Positions 12,181 to 25,000 of a DNA stretch of 64,000 nucleotides are shown here, piece by piece. The DNA is from Myrica gale (lineage: Eukaryota; Streptophyta; Magnoliopsida; Fagales; Myricaceae). Within the stretch, counting starts at the first letter, position 1, and each line of letters opens with the position of its first letter. Both the position numbers and the translations under genes were made by a program. The stretch covers positions 27,293,840 to 27,357,839 of the forward strand of contig OZ005602.1 of the NCBI GenBank assembly GCA_963930655.1, written 5' to 3'. A model generated the notes under the pieces. It made no database searches, had not been told where the DNA came from, and saw only the letters and a program-made list of their open reading frames with translations.

Positions 12181-13285
12181 AGGTCAATATTATATGTACA
12201 CACTTGACACACTACCGCATGATAACGCATATTCCTAGTTCTTTGAGAGAAGTCAAATTTCGTTTTGGCCCCCAAAAAAAAAAGAAATAAGATTTATAAA
12301 TGTTGAGTTGTACATGCCGTAAATTATTATGGGTATATAATTGGTTTGGAATCTGGATCTACCCCCATCAACTCTGTAAAAGGAAAACACCACTAAGATC
12401 TCAATCAGCTTCAAGACTATGATGCAGTAAGAAACTTAATTAATGAACAAATGGGGTCCTAATTGGGATCATACTAAGAAGTAATCTAAACTTTTTGTGT
12501 TTCAAGAATGCATAGGGATTCGATATCTCGTAATTTAGGGTTCTTCTTTCTCTATAGAAGATATATACTCTTAACTTGGAGATAATATTAATTTTGTCCC
12601 CTCTTTTTGTGCAGACACCATATCCTTCATGATCACCAACTCTCCGTGTATAGTAATTTGCAAGGGAAGTACTGAGGATTCGGGAAGAAGGGAATACAAA
12701 ACTTTACAAAGACCATCGATTCCACGCGTTATTCCTATCCAACACCTAAATGGGTATTAACCACGTGTGAATGCATGCACTAGTTGATCGAAAAAAGTAC
12801 TGGTCAAATTTCGTACGTCGGCATGATTCCAAAATCTGCTACATGGCAGCCCACACGTTTGAAAAACGATCTCTGACCACTGCAGATCATGTCCCCATTC
12901 CTCCAGGCTCCAACCCTATTCGACCATCCCAATTAAAAATAAAAAGGTAATAAAAAAACAAAGAATATTATCAAAGTACTACATTATTATTAGTTTCTGA
13001 CAGCATTTAACCTCATGAACAAGTGGGTTTTTTTTTGCCCTTTTTCTGTATTGACAGGTGTTACATAGTGTTGGAAAATAGAATAAAAAGAATTATTCCG
13101 GATAAGATAAAATACATCGTTGTCACTCCTTCCCATGAAGCTTTAACGTAATAAATAAATAATTGAGACATGAAGAACACGTGAATAAAATGATGCCAAT
13201 AAAGGAAGGAAGCTTCAAAGAAATGGAAGAGTACCGTTAAAACAAGAAACACAGAAAAAACTCGACAATGTTGTAAAGTTGGACC
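12181..13285. other. Intergenic upstream of ERF-B
   Basis: About 1.1 kb holding the ERF-B promoter. A ccacgtg G-box lies at about 12760 and another cacgtg near 13180. No open frame here is convincing. Confidence 0.45.
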
Positions 13286-13301
13286 TTATATATATGTATA
13301 T
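13286..13301 (+). promoter_or_regulatory. TATA region of ERF-B
   Basis: ttatatatatgtatat lies about 80 bp before the ERF-B start codon at 13377. Confidence 0.55.
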
Positions 13302-13376
13302 CGAATGGCTTGTCTGGCCGTCTGGGCACAGTGACCTACTGAGAAACCTTTATCAATTCCCCAACCAAAGTTAACG

Positions 13377-14069
13377 ATGTTCGGAGAGAGTGTTGTAACC
13401 GCGGAGTCCGATCTTGTTGTTTTGGATTCAGTACGGCAACATGTTCTGGACAATGATCTCCAAAATATTGTTTCATCGTTTTCGGCAAAAGTTTACGACC
13501 ACGACGAGTCATCCTACTGTCAGAGCTCAAGTTTCGGTAGCCTCACGGAGAGCTGGGAAGACTTGCCGTTTAAAGTTGACGAGGCGGACGATATGGTCGT
13601 TTACGGTGCTTTGCGCGAGGCTGTGAACGTTGGATGGGTGCCGTTAGATCAGAACTATGATATTGCAGCGGGAATGAGGGCGACCACTGTCAATCCGGAG
13701 CCTCAGGTTGCGATGGGGCGTGAGTCACACGCGCAGAGGTACGAGCGGCCGTATAGGGGAGTGAGGAGGAGGCCGTGGGGGAAGTACGCGGCGGAGATAA
13801 GGGACCCGGCTAAGAACGGGTCAAGAGTTTGGCTTGGGACTTACGAGAGGGCCGAGGATGCAGCTTTGGCTTATGATCGAGCTGCTTTCAAGATACGCGG
13901 GTCCAAAGCTAAGCTCAATTTCCCTCACCTCATTGGCTCAAATCACAGGGAGCCAATCAGAGTGACCGCCAAACGCAGGTCGCCGGAGTTTTCAACTCCA
14001 TCTTCGACGTCGGATCCTGGTGACTCACGGGACCCCAGGCGCAAAAAGAACAAATTGGTGAAGGAATAA
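13377..14069 (+). CDS. AP2/ERF transcription factor, group IX (ERF5/6/104/105-like), ERF-B
   Basis: Intronless, 230 residues. The AP2 domain spans about residues 126-184: [19 protein letters not shown], then [18 protein letters not shown] and [14 protein letters not shown]. Before it, [20 protein letters not shown] (about 58-77) is the acidic patch typical of ERF5/6-type proteins. After it, [15 protein letters not shown] carries a Ser-Pro site resembling the MAP-kinase site of ERF5/6/104, and the protein ends in a basic RRKKNKL. It is a tandem paralogue of ERF-A in the same orientation, with nearly identical AP2 cores but diverged N-termini. GCC-box binding and induction by stress or elicitor are inferred from the family. 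Confidence 0.93.
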   Translation: MFGESVVTAESDLVVLDSVRQHVLDNDLQNIVSSFSAKVYDHDESSYCQSSSFGSLTESWEDLPFKVDEADDMVVYGALREAVNVGWVPLDQNYDIAAGMRATTVNPEPQVAMGRESHAQRYERPYRGVRRRPWGKYAAEIRDPAKNGSRVWLGTYERAEDAALAYDRAAFKIRGSKAKLNFPHLIGSNHREPIRVTAKRRSPEFSTPSSTSDPGDSRDPRRKKNKLVKE

Positions 14070-14160
14070 TAGGATTTACCATTTCTGTTTTCGTTTGTGT
14101 ACGTCATTTTGTTTTTAATCTACCTCAAAATTTTAGTTTTTATTTAACTAATGAAAGTAA

Positions 14161-14343
14161 GGGGATGTTCATTTAAGGTGTTTTGTGAGGATTTTTTTTT
14201 TGTATTTTGAGAATTTTTATGTGATGTTAATTTTATTGGTATGCGTGTTGTAGTTATATTTATGTTGTGTGAAAAATGATGTTTGGTTGTAGAATCCTAA
14301 TAATTCAAAAAATCCTGAGGATTTTTTGAAAACGAACAAGCTC
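14161..14343. mobile_element. Tourist-like MITE, copy 2, just 3' of ERF-B
   Basis: 183 bp with ends GGGGATGTTC and AACGAACAAGCTC and a 3-bp TAA direct repeat at 14158-14160 and 14344-14346. It shares atgtgatgttaa, ttggtatgcgtg and tcctgaggatt blocks with copy 3. It begins 92 bp after the ERF-B stop codon and may overlap its 3' UTR. Confidence 0.85.
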
Positions 14344-14468
14344 TAACTTTCTCTAAACATGGAAGCACGGAACGTGGCCACTACTTACCAGCGCAATAAC
14401 ATAGGGAAGAATATTTCGATATTAATTATAGCCGACCAAAAAATATTTGTTTATGTCAAGTAGGTTGA

Positions 14469-14643
14469 GGTTGTGTTTGAGAAGTAAAATTTTAGGGTGG
14501 TTAAAATTTTAGGTATTGTGGTTGATGAAAAAGTGAGGAGAGTGAAAAAAAAATTGGTGAAAAAATGTATGAAAATTGATGAAAAAGTGAGGAAAGAGAG
14601 TGTTTTATAATGATGATAAAATTTTGTTAGGCAAACAGAACCC
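14469..14643. mobile_element. AT-rich MITE (GTTTGAG-ended family)
   Basis: Ends ggttgtgtttgag and gcaaacagaaccc are imperfect inverted repeats. The interior carries gatgaaaaagtgagg twice, the reverse complement of the cactttttcac core found in the copies at 21.6, 28.2, 53.8 and 54.6 kb. The superfamily is not certain because no clean target duplication was found. Confidence 0.55.
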
Positions 14644-16560
14644 GAAGAACACAATGAATAGGATTTTGATAGGAACATGGGTATCACATTCCTGTACGCA
14701 AATGGGATTTGATGAAAGCTTCAAAGGCAAGTATAGTTGTGACCCACGATAAAGGATCAAACAAAATGGAGTAGGTTAAGCGGAAAGGACCATTATTCAT
14801 AGAATAGGTTCACAAGGTAGATTTAGATCTCTCTAGAAAGAGAATGATCTGTTAATACTAAACTTTTCAGATTCAGAAAAAAAAAAATTCAACATTTTTA
14901 AGGACTTTTTTTTAAGATTGACTACATTATTTATTTAGATTGGTCTTATTTTATCTTCCTATGCGGTTCACAATCACAATCTTGTACGGTTTCCTATCAT
15001 GCAATATAATATGAGAAAATAGATAGATGCCACAACTTTGTGCACTCAAAATTTTGGTCTTAATAAAATAATTATAAAAAATTTATTTTTCATCAAAACA
15101 TTTATTTTTAGTATAAATAAATATAAAAAAATTCATTCAAATCATCTATCTTTCATCAATTTCAACACATTCAAACAAATATTGTAATTCTTATACTGCT
15201 CGGAATTTTATACCAACATCAAATATAATATAATCTATATATTTTGTCTATTTAGACCACACAATTCTCAAATCTCAACTGCCTACACAAAAATGATTGA
15301 GAACTCTATATGTTTCAAATTGAAAATAATAATACTAAGTCCACTTATACTATATTTTATTCTTCTTTATGGCTTTGGTCAGTGGCCACTACTTTTTGTT
15401 TTTCTCTGGGCTTATTGCCCACATCTGCAAGTGTCCAATTATTTAACGTATACAGTTAACTTCGCCTCATCATGGCCGACGATATTGCATCTGGACATTA
15501 CTAATATCAATAAACAAACTGGGAGAGAGAGCTGGCGGTGACCGACGTCCAATTCCCAACAACGCCCGGCCCCACTCACTCTTCTTTTTTCTTTTTTCTC
15601 TTTTCTCTGAGCAAATGTAAATGAAAAAGGGTGGTCGAGTAAAATGGGAACCGACAGCCGACTAACTAAAAAAGGGGGGGGGGGGGAACCGACTGGGTTG
15701 TGGGAGTGCTTAGAAGTACAGAGAAGAAAATAGAGACAAATTGAAAGGAAGGGAATTGCTTTCTTTGTTCTTCTTTTTTTCCTTTTGGAAAGAGAAGGGA
15801 ATTGGAAAGGAAGGATATTGATAATAAAAAATGAACAGGCAAAACTACTTGTTTTTGTTGCTTCCTCAGTCTGCACGGTAAATCTCTTCATGTAGCCAAC
15901 GTGTTTGAGAACGGGTTAGGATTCCATTGTAAGTTTTTTATACAAAGATATTATAACCGGTGCTTATGATAACTTAGAACAAACAACTTATGCTGGAATT
16001 ATTTCCTTTTGTGAACCTGCCCATGGTTTAAGCTGTATTAACAATCACAGTACTTAGATCTCACGTTTCATCTAATTCCATTAGGATTTGGGAGACTTCC
16101 TCTATATACGAGGACTACAAAAGAATCATCATTACACTCCAACATGGATCAGTACCTCCAAAGCATAGTTTATAATGATGACCACCGAGTTAAGAGCAGA
16201 TCCCGCAAAACAAGTTTAAAGAATGTGTTGGTTTGAAACCAGGGACATCTGAAATCCAGTAGGAGGCAGCTATTTCGATCACAAGACAGATTTAAATAGC
16301 AGCATCAAAGGGAGTAAGTTATCTAACTGCACAAAAAAAAAATTAAGCCGCACCACCTAATCTTGTCCTTTTCTCGCCGACTCGGGAATACAAGCTAATG
16401 ATTTCTGCAACATAGATTTAAAGCGACGATGACATGTTTCACCATCAAGGAAATATCATTGCCCCAAAAGCAGACTCGTTGTTGCTGGAATTCCATGGAC
16501 AGAAAAAAATCAAGCAAGTAGCATAAATAACAATCCGACAAGCTCCCTCCATCCATGTGA
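14644..16560. other. Intergenic, 3' side of CSN7
   Basis: AT-rich to about 15290, then a purine/pyrimidine-biased stretch at 15440-15900 that includes a 13-base G run at 15674-15686. The 150-codon minus-strand frame there is low complexity and has no domain. The 3' UTR of CSN7 probably occupies roughly 16390-16560. Confidence 0.4.
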
Positions 16561-19500
16561 TCAAGCCAGTGGATGCCGCCTCCTGCAATCCATATGACCA
16601 AGTACCAAGTATTATTGCATAGGATGCCAATGATGAAAGGGACACATTGGCTTGACCAATTGATTGGAGATTGGTGGTAACCATATCAATAGCTGAAACA
16701 AGAGTGGAAACCAGGAATCGAATCTAAACTTTGCCCATGGATCCATGGGTGCAAAATCACCGAAAACAAAAATGCAAAAGTACCTCTTGGGACGACTTCG
16801 GTCTTCCTCATAGTCCATTACTCCACCAAGTTCAGAGTAGATCTCCTCATGCCCTCGGAAGTCAATGTCGGCCTGCTTACAGTTTGTAACTTCTGCCACA
16901 TTGTAAGTAAGACACATCGACCAACATACTCCAAACAACGGAATGAAGACTTTAATCTAATAACATCTTTGCTACAGGAGATCAAAAGATGTGTGTACCT
17001 AATTTCATCACCTATTTATGTTTAAGCCTTTGACGGTTCAAAAAAAGTTTCCGTGTTATTAGTTGGGCTGCACCACAAAGGGTTACAGAAATAAGGCACA
17101 AAAATAAGGAGCATTAACATCAATGTGAAAATAGTAAAATGTTATCCCCAATATTCTGTAAGATCACAAGTTTATCACAATTTTTTCCCTACTGGGCAAC
17201 AATGCACATCACCATTCTTCATCCCCAACAGCAACCATTTGGATACTGATTTCTAGTACAAGCTCGAGAACTGCATCAGCGGTAAACCAAAGATGCAGTG
17301 GTTCTATTCTGTCCAAACTTTGTTTAATTCCTTCAAAACTATAACATTTTTATTGGTTTGGTTCAGTAAAAGGGTATGAATAAGAAGCTCTATTTCAACT
17401 TTTTTCTTTTTAATTACTAAGATACAAGTCATATTCCAATAAGCTGGTCATCAGTAATTAGTTTAGACTTAAAAGTCCCTTTCTTTAATGCACATAGAGC
17501 TCTAAAAGTAAACATAAATAGTTTAAAGATAATATAAGGAAATAATAAGGAGACAACATCATTTCCAAGGGTTGTCCCATCTTTAGCATTTGGAATGCTT
17601 GTGCTAAAGGATGGAGAGAGGACAATATAAGAAATTAAAAATAGTAAACTAAATTCAATTGACCTTGAGTGAAAGGGACTTTTTTACTTCTTCCACCCTA
17701 TCTTCAACCTCCTTCCGGTGTTTCTTGCCCAACTCACTCATACTATCAGCCCATTTGATCTTCTCTTGAATTGACAGAAGTAGATTGTCTGAAGTACTTA
17801 ACCTATCAATGTTCATAAATAGATATTAGATAAAATACTCACAACTATGATAACTACCATCTTGTACAGAAACTTCATAAACATCATGAAGTGTGGAGCA
17901 AAGAGCCAAGGAAGCTAACAGACTTAATTTCTATTGATGAAATAGTAGCGATAACTATGGTAACCAATGACATGCTAAATCATAAATTAAAAACAAAGTT
18001 GTTCGGTCTTTGCCAGCTGTATTAAACAAAGTCTAACATACATCCAGATAGTCACAAAGAATCATTTTAGTGAAAGGACCGAGAAAAAGGCATATAGCAT
18101 GCAACTAGTATCGCCTACTTGAGAGTACTATCATCATCCATGTATTGGAAGCAACATGGAACTTTACATGAATGATACTTACTTCACTTAACCCCCCCCC
18201 CCAAAAAAAAGAAGAAAAAAGAAAAAAAATTGGAACTGGGGTTTTTAAATGAAGATAAAAGCATGACAACCACATGAAACGCAAATCCTTCAAGAAAAGG
18301 AGATTAATTTTAGCAATCAGATGATCAACTAAATATAATAATAGAAGTTACCCCAATCCATTTGAATCCGATATATTACCAGTTTGACAGTGTTTGTATC
18401 ATGCTCCCAAGTTGACCGGGTCTCAGATCTCTCCCTGCTGCAAATTGAACCTGCAATACCCAAGCATAAACAAGTTACTCAAAAGAAAAATGGCAACTCA
18501 AAGAGAGACGAGGGTGATCAGGGCAAACCTCAAAGCATCTTCGCAACTGATCCAGCTTCCCTCTAACTATGCCCTGATAGTAATAAATACCAGCGTTACA
18601 ATCAGCACATTGTCGTTATTCCCCATCTTATCCGTCATAGTGAACATCAACCAAAACAAAAATCATTTAAAGCTCCAATACTAAAAAGTAGATATCCTCA
18701 AAGTAGAGAAAGTGATCTGGATAAAAACCTTCTGAAAGAACTTCAACCTATCATCCATATCGTCTACACTACATAATAAAAGCATGAACTCCTTGAAGCA
18801 GAAATTGAACAACCAAAACACCCTTAACGACGCACTATAAGTGAAATTGGGAGTTCTTTGACAGAAAAGTGTTTCCCTTCACATTTGACAAACAGAATAG
18901 AAATCTCTCAACAAAAAACAGCCCTGATTTCCCAGCACAGAACCTTATTTGTTTAGCATTTTAAAGCATGAACAGTGTAGTAGTTCAAGAAAATAAAACA
19001 CTTATTGGAATTCAGAAGAAAACCTACCGCATACATGCACTCATTGATTAGGAAATCTTCAAGTTCACGTACATTAATGACATCCAACTCCTGCATTAGT
19101 TGATCATAGGGTAGAACCTGGGAATACTCGACAATTAGACTCAGATAGAAAGACGAGTGAGTCGAAAGAAGACACCAAATATAACTAGACGGAAAATCTT
19201 ACTGAATGACCATGCTCAACATGGTCCGTCCCCATAAAAGGCCCATAGAAAACAAGTACAATTCAAAATTTTCAATATCTGATCTTGTAGTACAGAATGT
19301 ACACATATTTCCTTAAGTAGAACCTTTTACTGCATGGACTTCAGCAAAACAATAACAGGATGAATTCTATCACTAAGACTTGAACATTGTTGAGTCAGGC
19401 CAATCTGCCCCGGGCTGAGGGAGATGAAGCAATTCAAGAAACAATACCTTGTCCGTCTCAGCCAGTGTAAGGACTGTGAGTTGCTTTAGCTTGAGGACTT

Positions 19501-21020
19501 GTTCAGGTACCAGTTGTGGAAGACAGGCAGCATTACCTATAACAGTAGCCGAAATTACTTGAAACTATGCCTTGCAGAAACACAACTCAAATGTGAGGCT
19601 TAAGGGTATGAAGTTGTTTCGAAACCTTGGTAAAATGACACCATGAGAATATCCCCCAACAGGTGAGTTTCCCTCAGTTTAGTACAACATAGCCACATAA
19701 TTCACTACATTATTTCCCTTCATCTGATGGAGAATTATGGGGGGGATTGCATAAGACATTACAACTTTATACAGCTTAAATACCAAGGACGGTATCTAGT
19801 AAAGTTAAATCATTCTAGCCAAAAAACATGGGGAAAAACCAGAATCAAACCTAATGGATCTTGTGGGCTTCCATGCATCATCAAGCATAACAACGATTTA
19901 GTCTCTCTTGATATGAATTAATTCCTGGGATCTTATATCAGCTAATAATTTATTACATACTATTAGGGGAGACTAGCAATCCTCCACATCTACAATAAAT
20001 GCTATCCATTTGTCCCATTTTCCATCGATATTGATAGCAAAATATAGATTTTACTCCGAAATGACCATTTGCAGCCTCTTTCTTCCAAAAACTCCAAGAA
20101 AACCACTAAGAGACCAAATATGCCAACTAAAGGGAAAAGGCAATAAACGACTGTTGTAATTGCAACACAATAAATGAAACAGAAAAGCAATAAGAGGAAG
20201 GAAATTTTTAATATTTTACAAGCCACTTCTAGACCAGAGGATAATTAGAGAATATGACCACGGACTTAAGGCAATAGATTTAAACACAGACCAGAATGGG
20301 GGAACAAAACTAATGGTGAGAACTAAAACCATTAGCGTTGCCATTATTAAAGCCTTATAATTTCAAGATCATTTTGTTGAACATACAAACAGACATCAGC
20401 AACATATAGCTACTAAGCTCTCTCAAAAAAACACCTTACAATATCATATACGAATCAATGACAACATTGTGTAAAAAGAATCATATTTGTTATAAAAAAA
20501 TTTATACATTTATCTTTCTTTCTTTTTTTTATACATTTATCAATCATACAAACAAGGGAGAAACAAAGTAATGCAGATAACCAAGTTTTGATATGCTTAC
20601 GTTTATAATCACTCCAAGTGCCATGTGCAAACAAACGAAGCACATCAAGGTATACAGAATTTGGAGTTCCTTCCAGCTGCACAAGCTTGTGTTAAATCCC
20701 GAAATAAGCATTGAATATATTTTTCTAAATGGGAAACAATGTAATGCCTCAAGGCCCTCACGCACTTATATCAAGAAAAGGGGAACTACAATCACAAGCA
20801 GCAATAAAAAGGACGCATCAGGTTGCTTGTAACCAAATAGACCACAGAGGGAAGCCCGAACCTGGAGGACTGAGGGCACAGCTAGAATCTCGGAGAAGGC
20901 AAAGAGGGAGGGGTGCGAGGTGGCCTCAGCGACTAGGGGCCCGAGGGCCGATCCTTGGAGAACCGACGCTTGCTTGGCGAAGTGATCGATGAGGTCCGCT
21001 TGCTTTTGCTCTATGTCCAT
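16561..21020 (-). CDS. CSN7: COP9 signalosome subunit 7
   Basis: Nine exons on the minus strand: 20862-21020, 20601-20676, 19448-19536, 19028-19117, 18529-18573, 18380-18450, 17664-17802, 16784-16872 and 16561-16582. All phases close and give 259 residues, essentially the Arabidopsis length of 260. The product begins MDIEQKQADLIDHFAKQA and includes ATSHPSLFAFSEIL, SVYLDVLRLFAHGTW, LPQLVPEQVLKLKQLTVLTL, VRELEDFLINECMYA, GIVRGKLDQLRRCF and the basic tail RPKRRRHPLA. The middle is the PCI domain that packs subunits into the complex. CSN removes NEDD8 from cullins and so controls ubiquitin ligases and light signalling; loss in Arabidopsis gives a fusca/cop phenotype. The CSN7 start lies about 1 kb from the divergent LCMT1 start. 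Confidence 0.95.
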
Positions 21021-22018
21021 TTTTCTATTTTGCACAAATTATCGAATACTACCAAATTGGAATCAAACAGCGACCAAAAGCGTTTGTGCGTTAGAGCCGA
21101 GAGCAAGACGGAGAGACAGAGGAGGGTATTGTTTCTAGGGTTTGATCTTGGGTAAGATGATTGCGAGGTGGCTGGGGTTTTAGCGTCTGAGAATCCGCGA
21201 ATGCCACTTCTAGGACGTACTGCTACTACTACAGCGTGTTGTAGTTCGAAACTTCGGAGAAGTCTGAAGGACGCCCCTAAAAAGGTTTGTCCAGACTCCC
21301 CTGCACTGCTCTTCTTTGGTTTCGTTCCCTTTCTTGTGATTGTTAGTAATTTCTTTTCTTTATGTTTCTTTAGATTTCCGGATAAGATTGTGCACTGGTT
21401 TGGGATTAATATTAAAATAATTTTTTATTAATATAATATTTATTAAAAATTTCTCATTCTTCACTTTTCATCTACTCTTATAAAATATCTTTATTTTTTA
21501 CTAACCTCAATATTTCATGAATTTTAATACTTAAAATTTCCCTAAATTGAGCGAATTATTTTTTAATTTGTTGTTTAAATTAGATGATTAAAATCGAAAG
21601 ATAAATATAATATATGGCATGTTTGAGTCTCAATTAATTGGACTCAAAATTTTAAGTTTACTACTAAAAAATTCACCACATAATTTTTTATTATTATAAT
21701 ATTCATTAAAAATCTTCTCTCTCTTCACTTTTTCACCAACTCCCGTAACATTTCTTTACTTTATAATATTTTCTAAACCCCAATACCCAAAATTTTCACC
21801 CTCAAACATACCCGTACTATCCTAATTTACGAACTCGCACGTAACAGGTGGAACCAATTCCGAATCAGAATATTTAATCCTGGCACCATTTAAAAAAAAA
21901 AGGTTATCAAACAGTGAAAAAACGAGAAGAAAAAGGAACGAACCTGGTGGAACTGAGCGTTTACGGAGAACCCGAAACTATCTGTATCTCCGGAAAAAAG
22001 TAACGGAAAAACTGAGAG
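21021..22018. promoter_or_regulatory. Shared intergenic promoter region of CSN7 and LCMT1
   Basis: The 998 bp between the divergent start codons must hold both promoters and 5' UTRs. The LCMT1-proximal part carries a MITE (21616-21813) and a related relic (about 21420-21540). I saw no convincing TATA box for either gene, consistent with housekeeping-type promoters. Confidence 0.6.
21616..21813. mobile_element. AT-rich MITE (GTTTGAG-ended family), in shared promoter
   Basis: Ends ggcatgtttgag and ctcaaacataccc are inverted repeats. The interior tctcttcactttttcaccaa matches the copy at 28227-28424 almost exactly. A decayed relative lies immediately upstream at about 21420-21540. Confidence 0.65.
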
Positions 22019-25000
22019 ATGGCGAAGCCAGTGGCTGATTCCCACAGCAATAGAGCAGCAGTTCAAGCCACAAACGACGACGCTTCGGCCAGTAAACTGT
22101 GCGCATGAAATCTCTCTTCGGTGTTTCTGATAAGACTGTATCGAGTCTTAAGCTTAATTTCATTCTTAATCATTATACTCTTTCGCTCTACTTTTTGTAT
22201 TTATGAAAAAATTCACCTCCAAAGCAGATCTTCCTGTGAAGTTGTTAGTTGTTCATTTTGATCACTTTCTGTTCTATAGCTTGCTTGGGCTCGAATTCTC
22301 CTAGCTAGTGGGTAACAGTGTATTGAGACTTCTAATACTCTTCCGTTTCTAAAATTTCGGGGTAATTCATAGTTTCTAAACTCTACTATTATGTTTCACT
22401 TTATGTTTTGGTTTTACGATCTCAATACTTGCCAGGATCCTTAATTTTGTTTACAAGTGTTACTTTTATGTAGACCTGGCAAAACTAGATGATTTGGTTA
22501 AACTAAATCGTAAGAATTTAGAAAAGTTAATTAATCTGAAAATTTGAAGAATGGTGATCCGATGCATGCGTACGTACTTATACATATATGCGCGTGTTTG
22601 TATAATAAGTATGTCTGCAACTTTTAGAAGTTTCAACAAACCAGACTTGTCTGTGATGTAGCTCTTAAGAACAACACTAATTGTTATCTGTATTTCTCGA
22701 AGGTCGTGTGTCAAAAAAGGGTACATGAAAGATGACTACATCCATTTTTTTGTGAGAAGGCCTGTGAGAAGATCTCCGATTATTAACCGTGGTATGATTT
22801 AGTAGCTGCGAAATTATAGAGTATATAATTACTAGCCTGCTGGTCATTCTTTTGCATTATTTGTAATTCTGCAAGTCTTATTGCTTTTGGTTTTGCATGT
22901 GTTTAGGTTATTTTGCCCGTTGGGCTGCTTTTCGGAAGCTTCTCTATCAGTTTCTCGATTGTGAAAGAGACTCGAATGGAAAAGGTCACACAAAGAAGCA
23001 GATATTATCACTTGGAGCTGGATTTGATACAACATTTTTCCAGTTGCAGGTGCCTGAGTTTCTTCGTGATTTATGATAAATTTTGCACAGGGTTGTAGTC
23101 ATTGGCTTGCAGCCCACGTGTTTCTATGCTTTGTTTTGTTTGTTCTGGACTTTCACAGATGCAATGATGGCATTTCTTTAAGTGGCTTTGTTTGGATGGG
23201 CAACGAAATGTTGGAAATTTATTGGAGGTAGTGTAAATTCTATTGGGATACATGAAACGTTGTTGAAGTTTGTGAAAAAAGAGTTGGAGTTTGTGAAAAA
23301 GTGATTGTGAAAAAAAAATTCAAAACATTTTTGTGCCAGCCAAACATAGGCTTAGGTTCTGGAGATTGATATTCCGTGCCCCTCTTTATGGCTCTGGTTG
23401 TCACAATGCTTTATACAATTCTTTTTAAGAATTTGTCTTCTCACATCTATGGCATGGTATCTTTATCGAAGACGATCCAGTTTGTGAATCAATCTGTTTC
23501 TCAAGAGTTTTCTGTCTGCACTGTGATTGAAATTTTGATTTTGATTTTTTTTATGGCAGGATGAGGGGAGAGCACCATATCTATATGTGGAATTGGATTT
23601 CAAGGAGGTGCAAGTTTAACTCATTCATTGTTCAACCAGTAGTTCAGTAGCAATGTTCTAGAATAATTTTTTGTTTTAGTTTAAGACTGCATAATATGTT
23701 GAAGAAAGTTAAGTTACCTCTCCATTCTAGCCAGATTCAGTTTGGTTTTTACTTCTCTCGTTTCTTAGTTGTCCAACACTAACGTGCTGTTTCCTACAAC
23801 TAGACATACTTCACTGCTGTTATCTATGTCATCCAAGAAAGTTGAATGGTCTTGTTTTGGTAAGTAGTTATGTGTTCCTTGATTGTTAGGTAACCAATAA
23901 AAAAGCGACACTTATTGAAAGTTGCAGTCAGTTGAGGGACAAGGTTGGTGGAGCAGCATCAATCTCACGAGGTAATCCCCTGGGGTTAGTGATGCTATGA
24001 ATCCCTGATTGTGTTCTCACTTAATGGGTTCCACTCGTTTTGAACTCACATAATCGGGGCTTTCCTTTCCTGTCATATATGAATTTTTGTAAAGACGTTT
24101 GTTGTAGATACCTTTTTGTACAAACACCTTAAAGCATATAGGATCTGTGCAAAAAACAGAGGACAATGGCACCTTAATGTCTCTTCTTAAAAGATTTGCC
24201 ATATTTGCAGTTTCTTTTTCAGGAAAGAGAGGCCTTGTGAGCCTCCCTTGTGGCGGGGGAGGTTGGTGGTGGGATGTTGCAATGCTAAATTAGGTGTAAT
24301 AAATTACTTGTTGGGATTCTCAGAATTAACTAATTAAATTGGCTGATTGCAACATGTTTGTGAAAAAATATGACTAGTATTGAATATATTTGCATCATTT
24401 ATGATGATTCTTTCTTCTCTTTTGTTGCTGAAATGACTAGTTTTTGAAGAAAGTGAGCTTTTATTGGATGAAGTTTTGAAAGTGAGCTTTTGATGGAAAC
24501 AACTTGACATTTGGACTCCCATCCTGAAACTTAAGTGCTGACAAGGGGTTGGATCATTTGCTCGGATGTTTTGGGGACTTTGATAGATATCCTCAAAAGA
24601 TAAATTTCATTGAATTGTACTGGTGAACAAAAATATGTTCAGTTGGCGTTTTGACTCGGCAGCAAAATCGAGAATGAGCATGATACTTTGTGTTTACTAC
24701 CCCCCTCACTGTAAAACTTGACTGAAGTTAGTGATAACACTTGGCTGAAGTTTGGTGATGCAAAATTGGAATTCTCTCTTTTCAGGACGTTATCTACCAA
24801 ATTGCCAGAAAACAATGTTTCTAAGTTCTTCTGATCTTGGCTGGAAACTATATTTTTGTCAGCTTATTTTAGTACTTTTCATCTGTTATCTGACACAAGT
24901 TGCATACACTGTTGGAGGTTTACTATCTATTTATACTAGGTGTATAAAGCTGCAGTGACTTATAATTTGTTTTTACACGTCGGAAATGAGTTGCAGACTC

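Noticed and set aside
15439-15891. 150-codon minus-strand frame
   Set aside because: Lies in purine/pyrimidine-biased low-complexity DNA, with no domain and no splice context.
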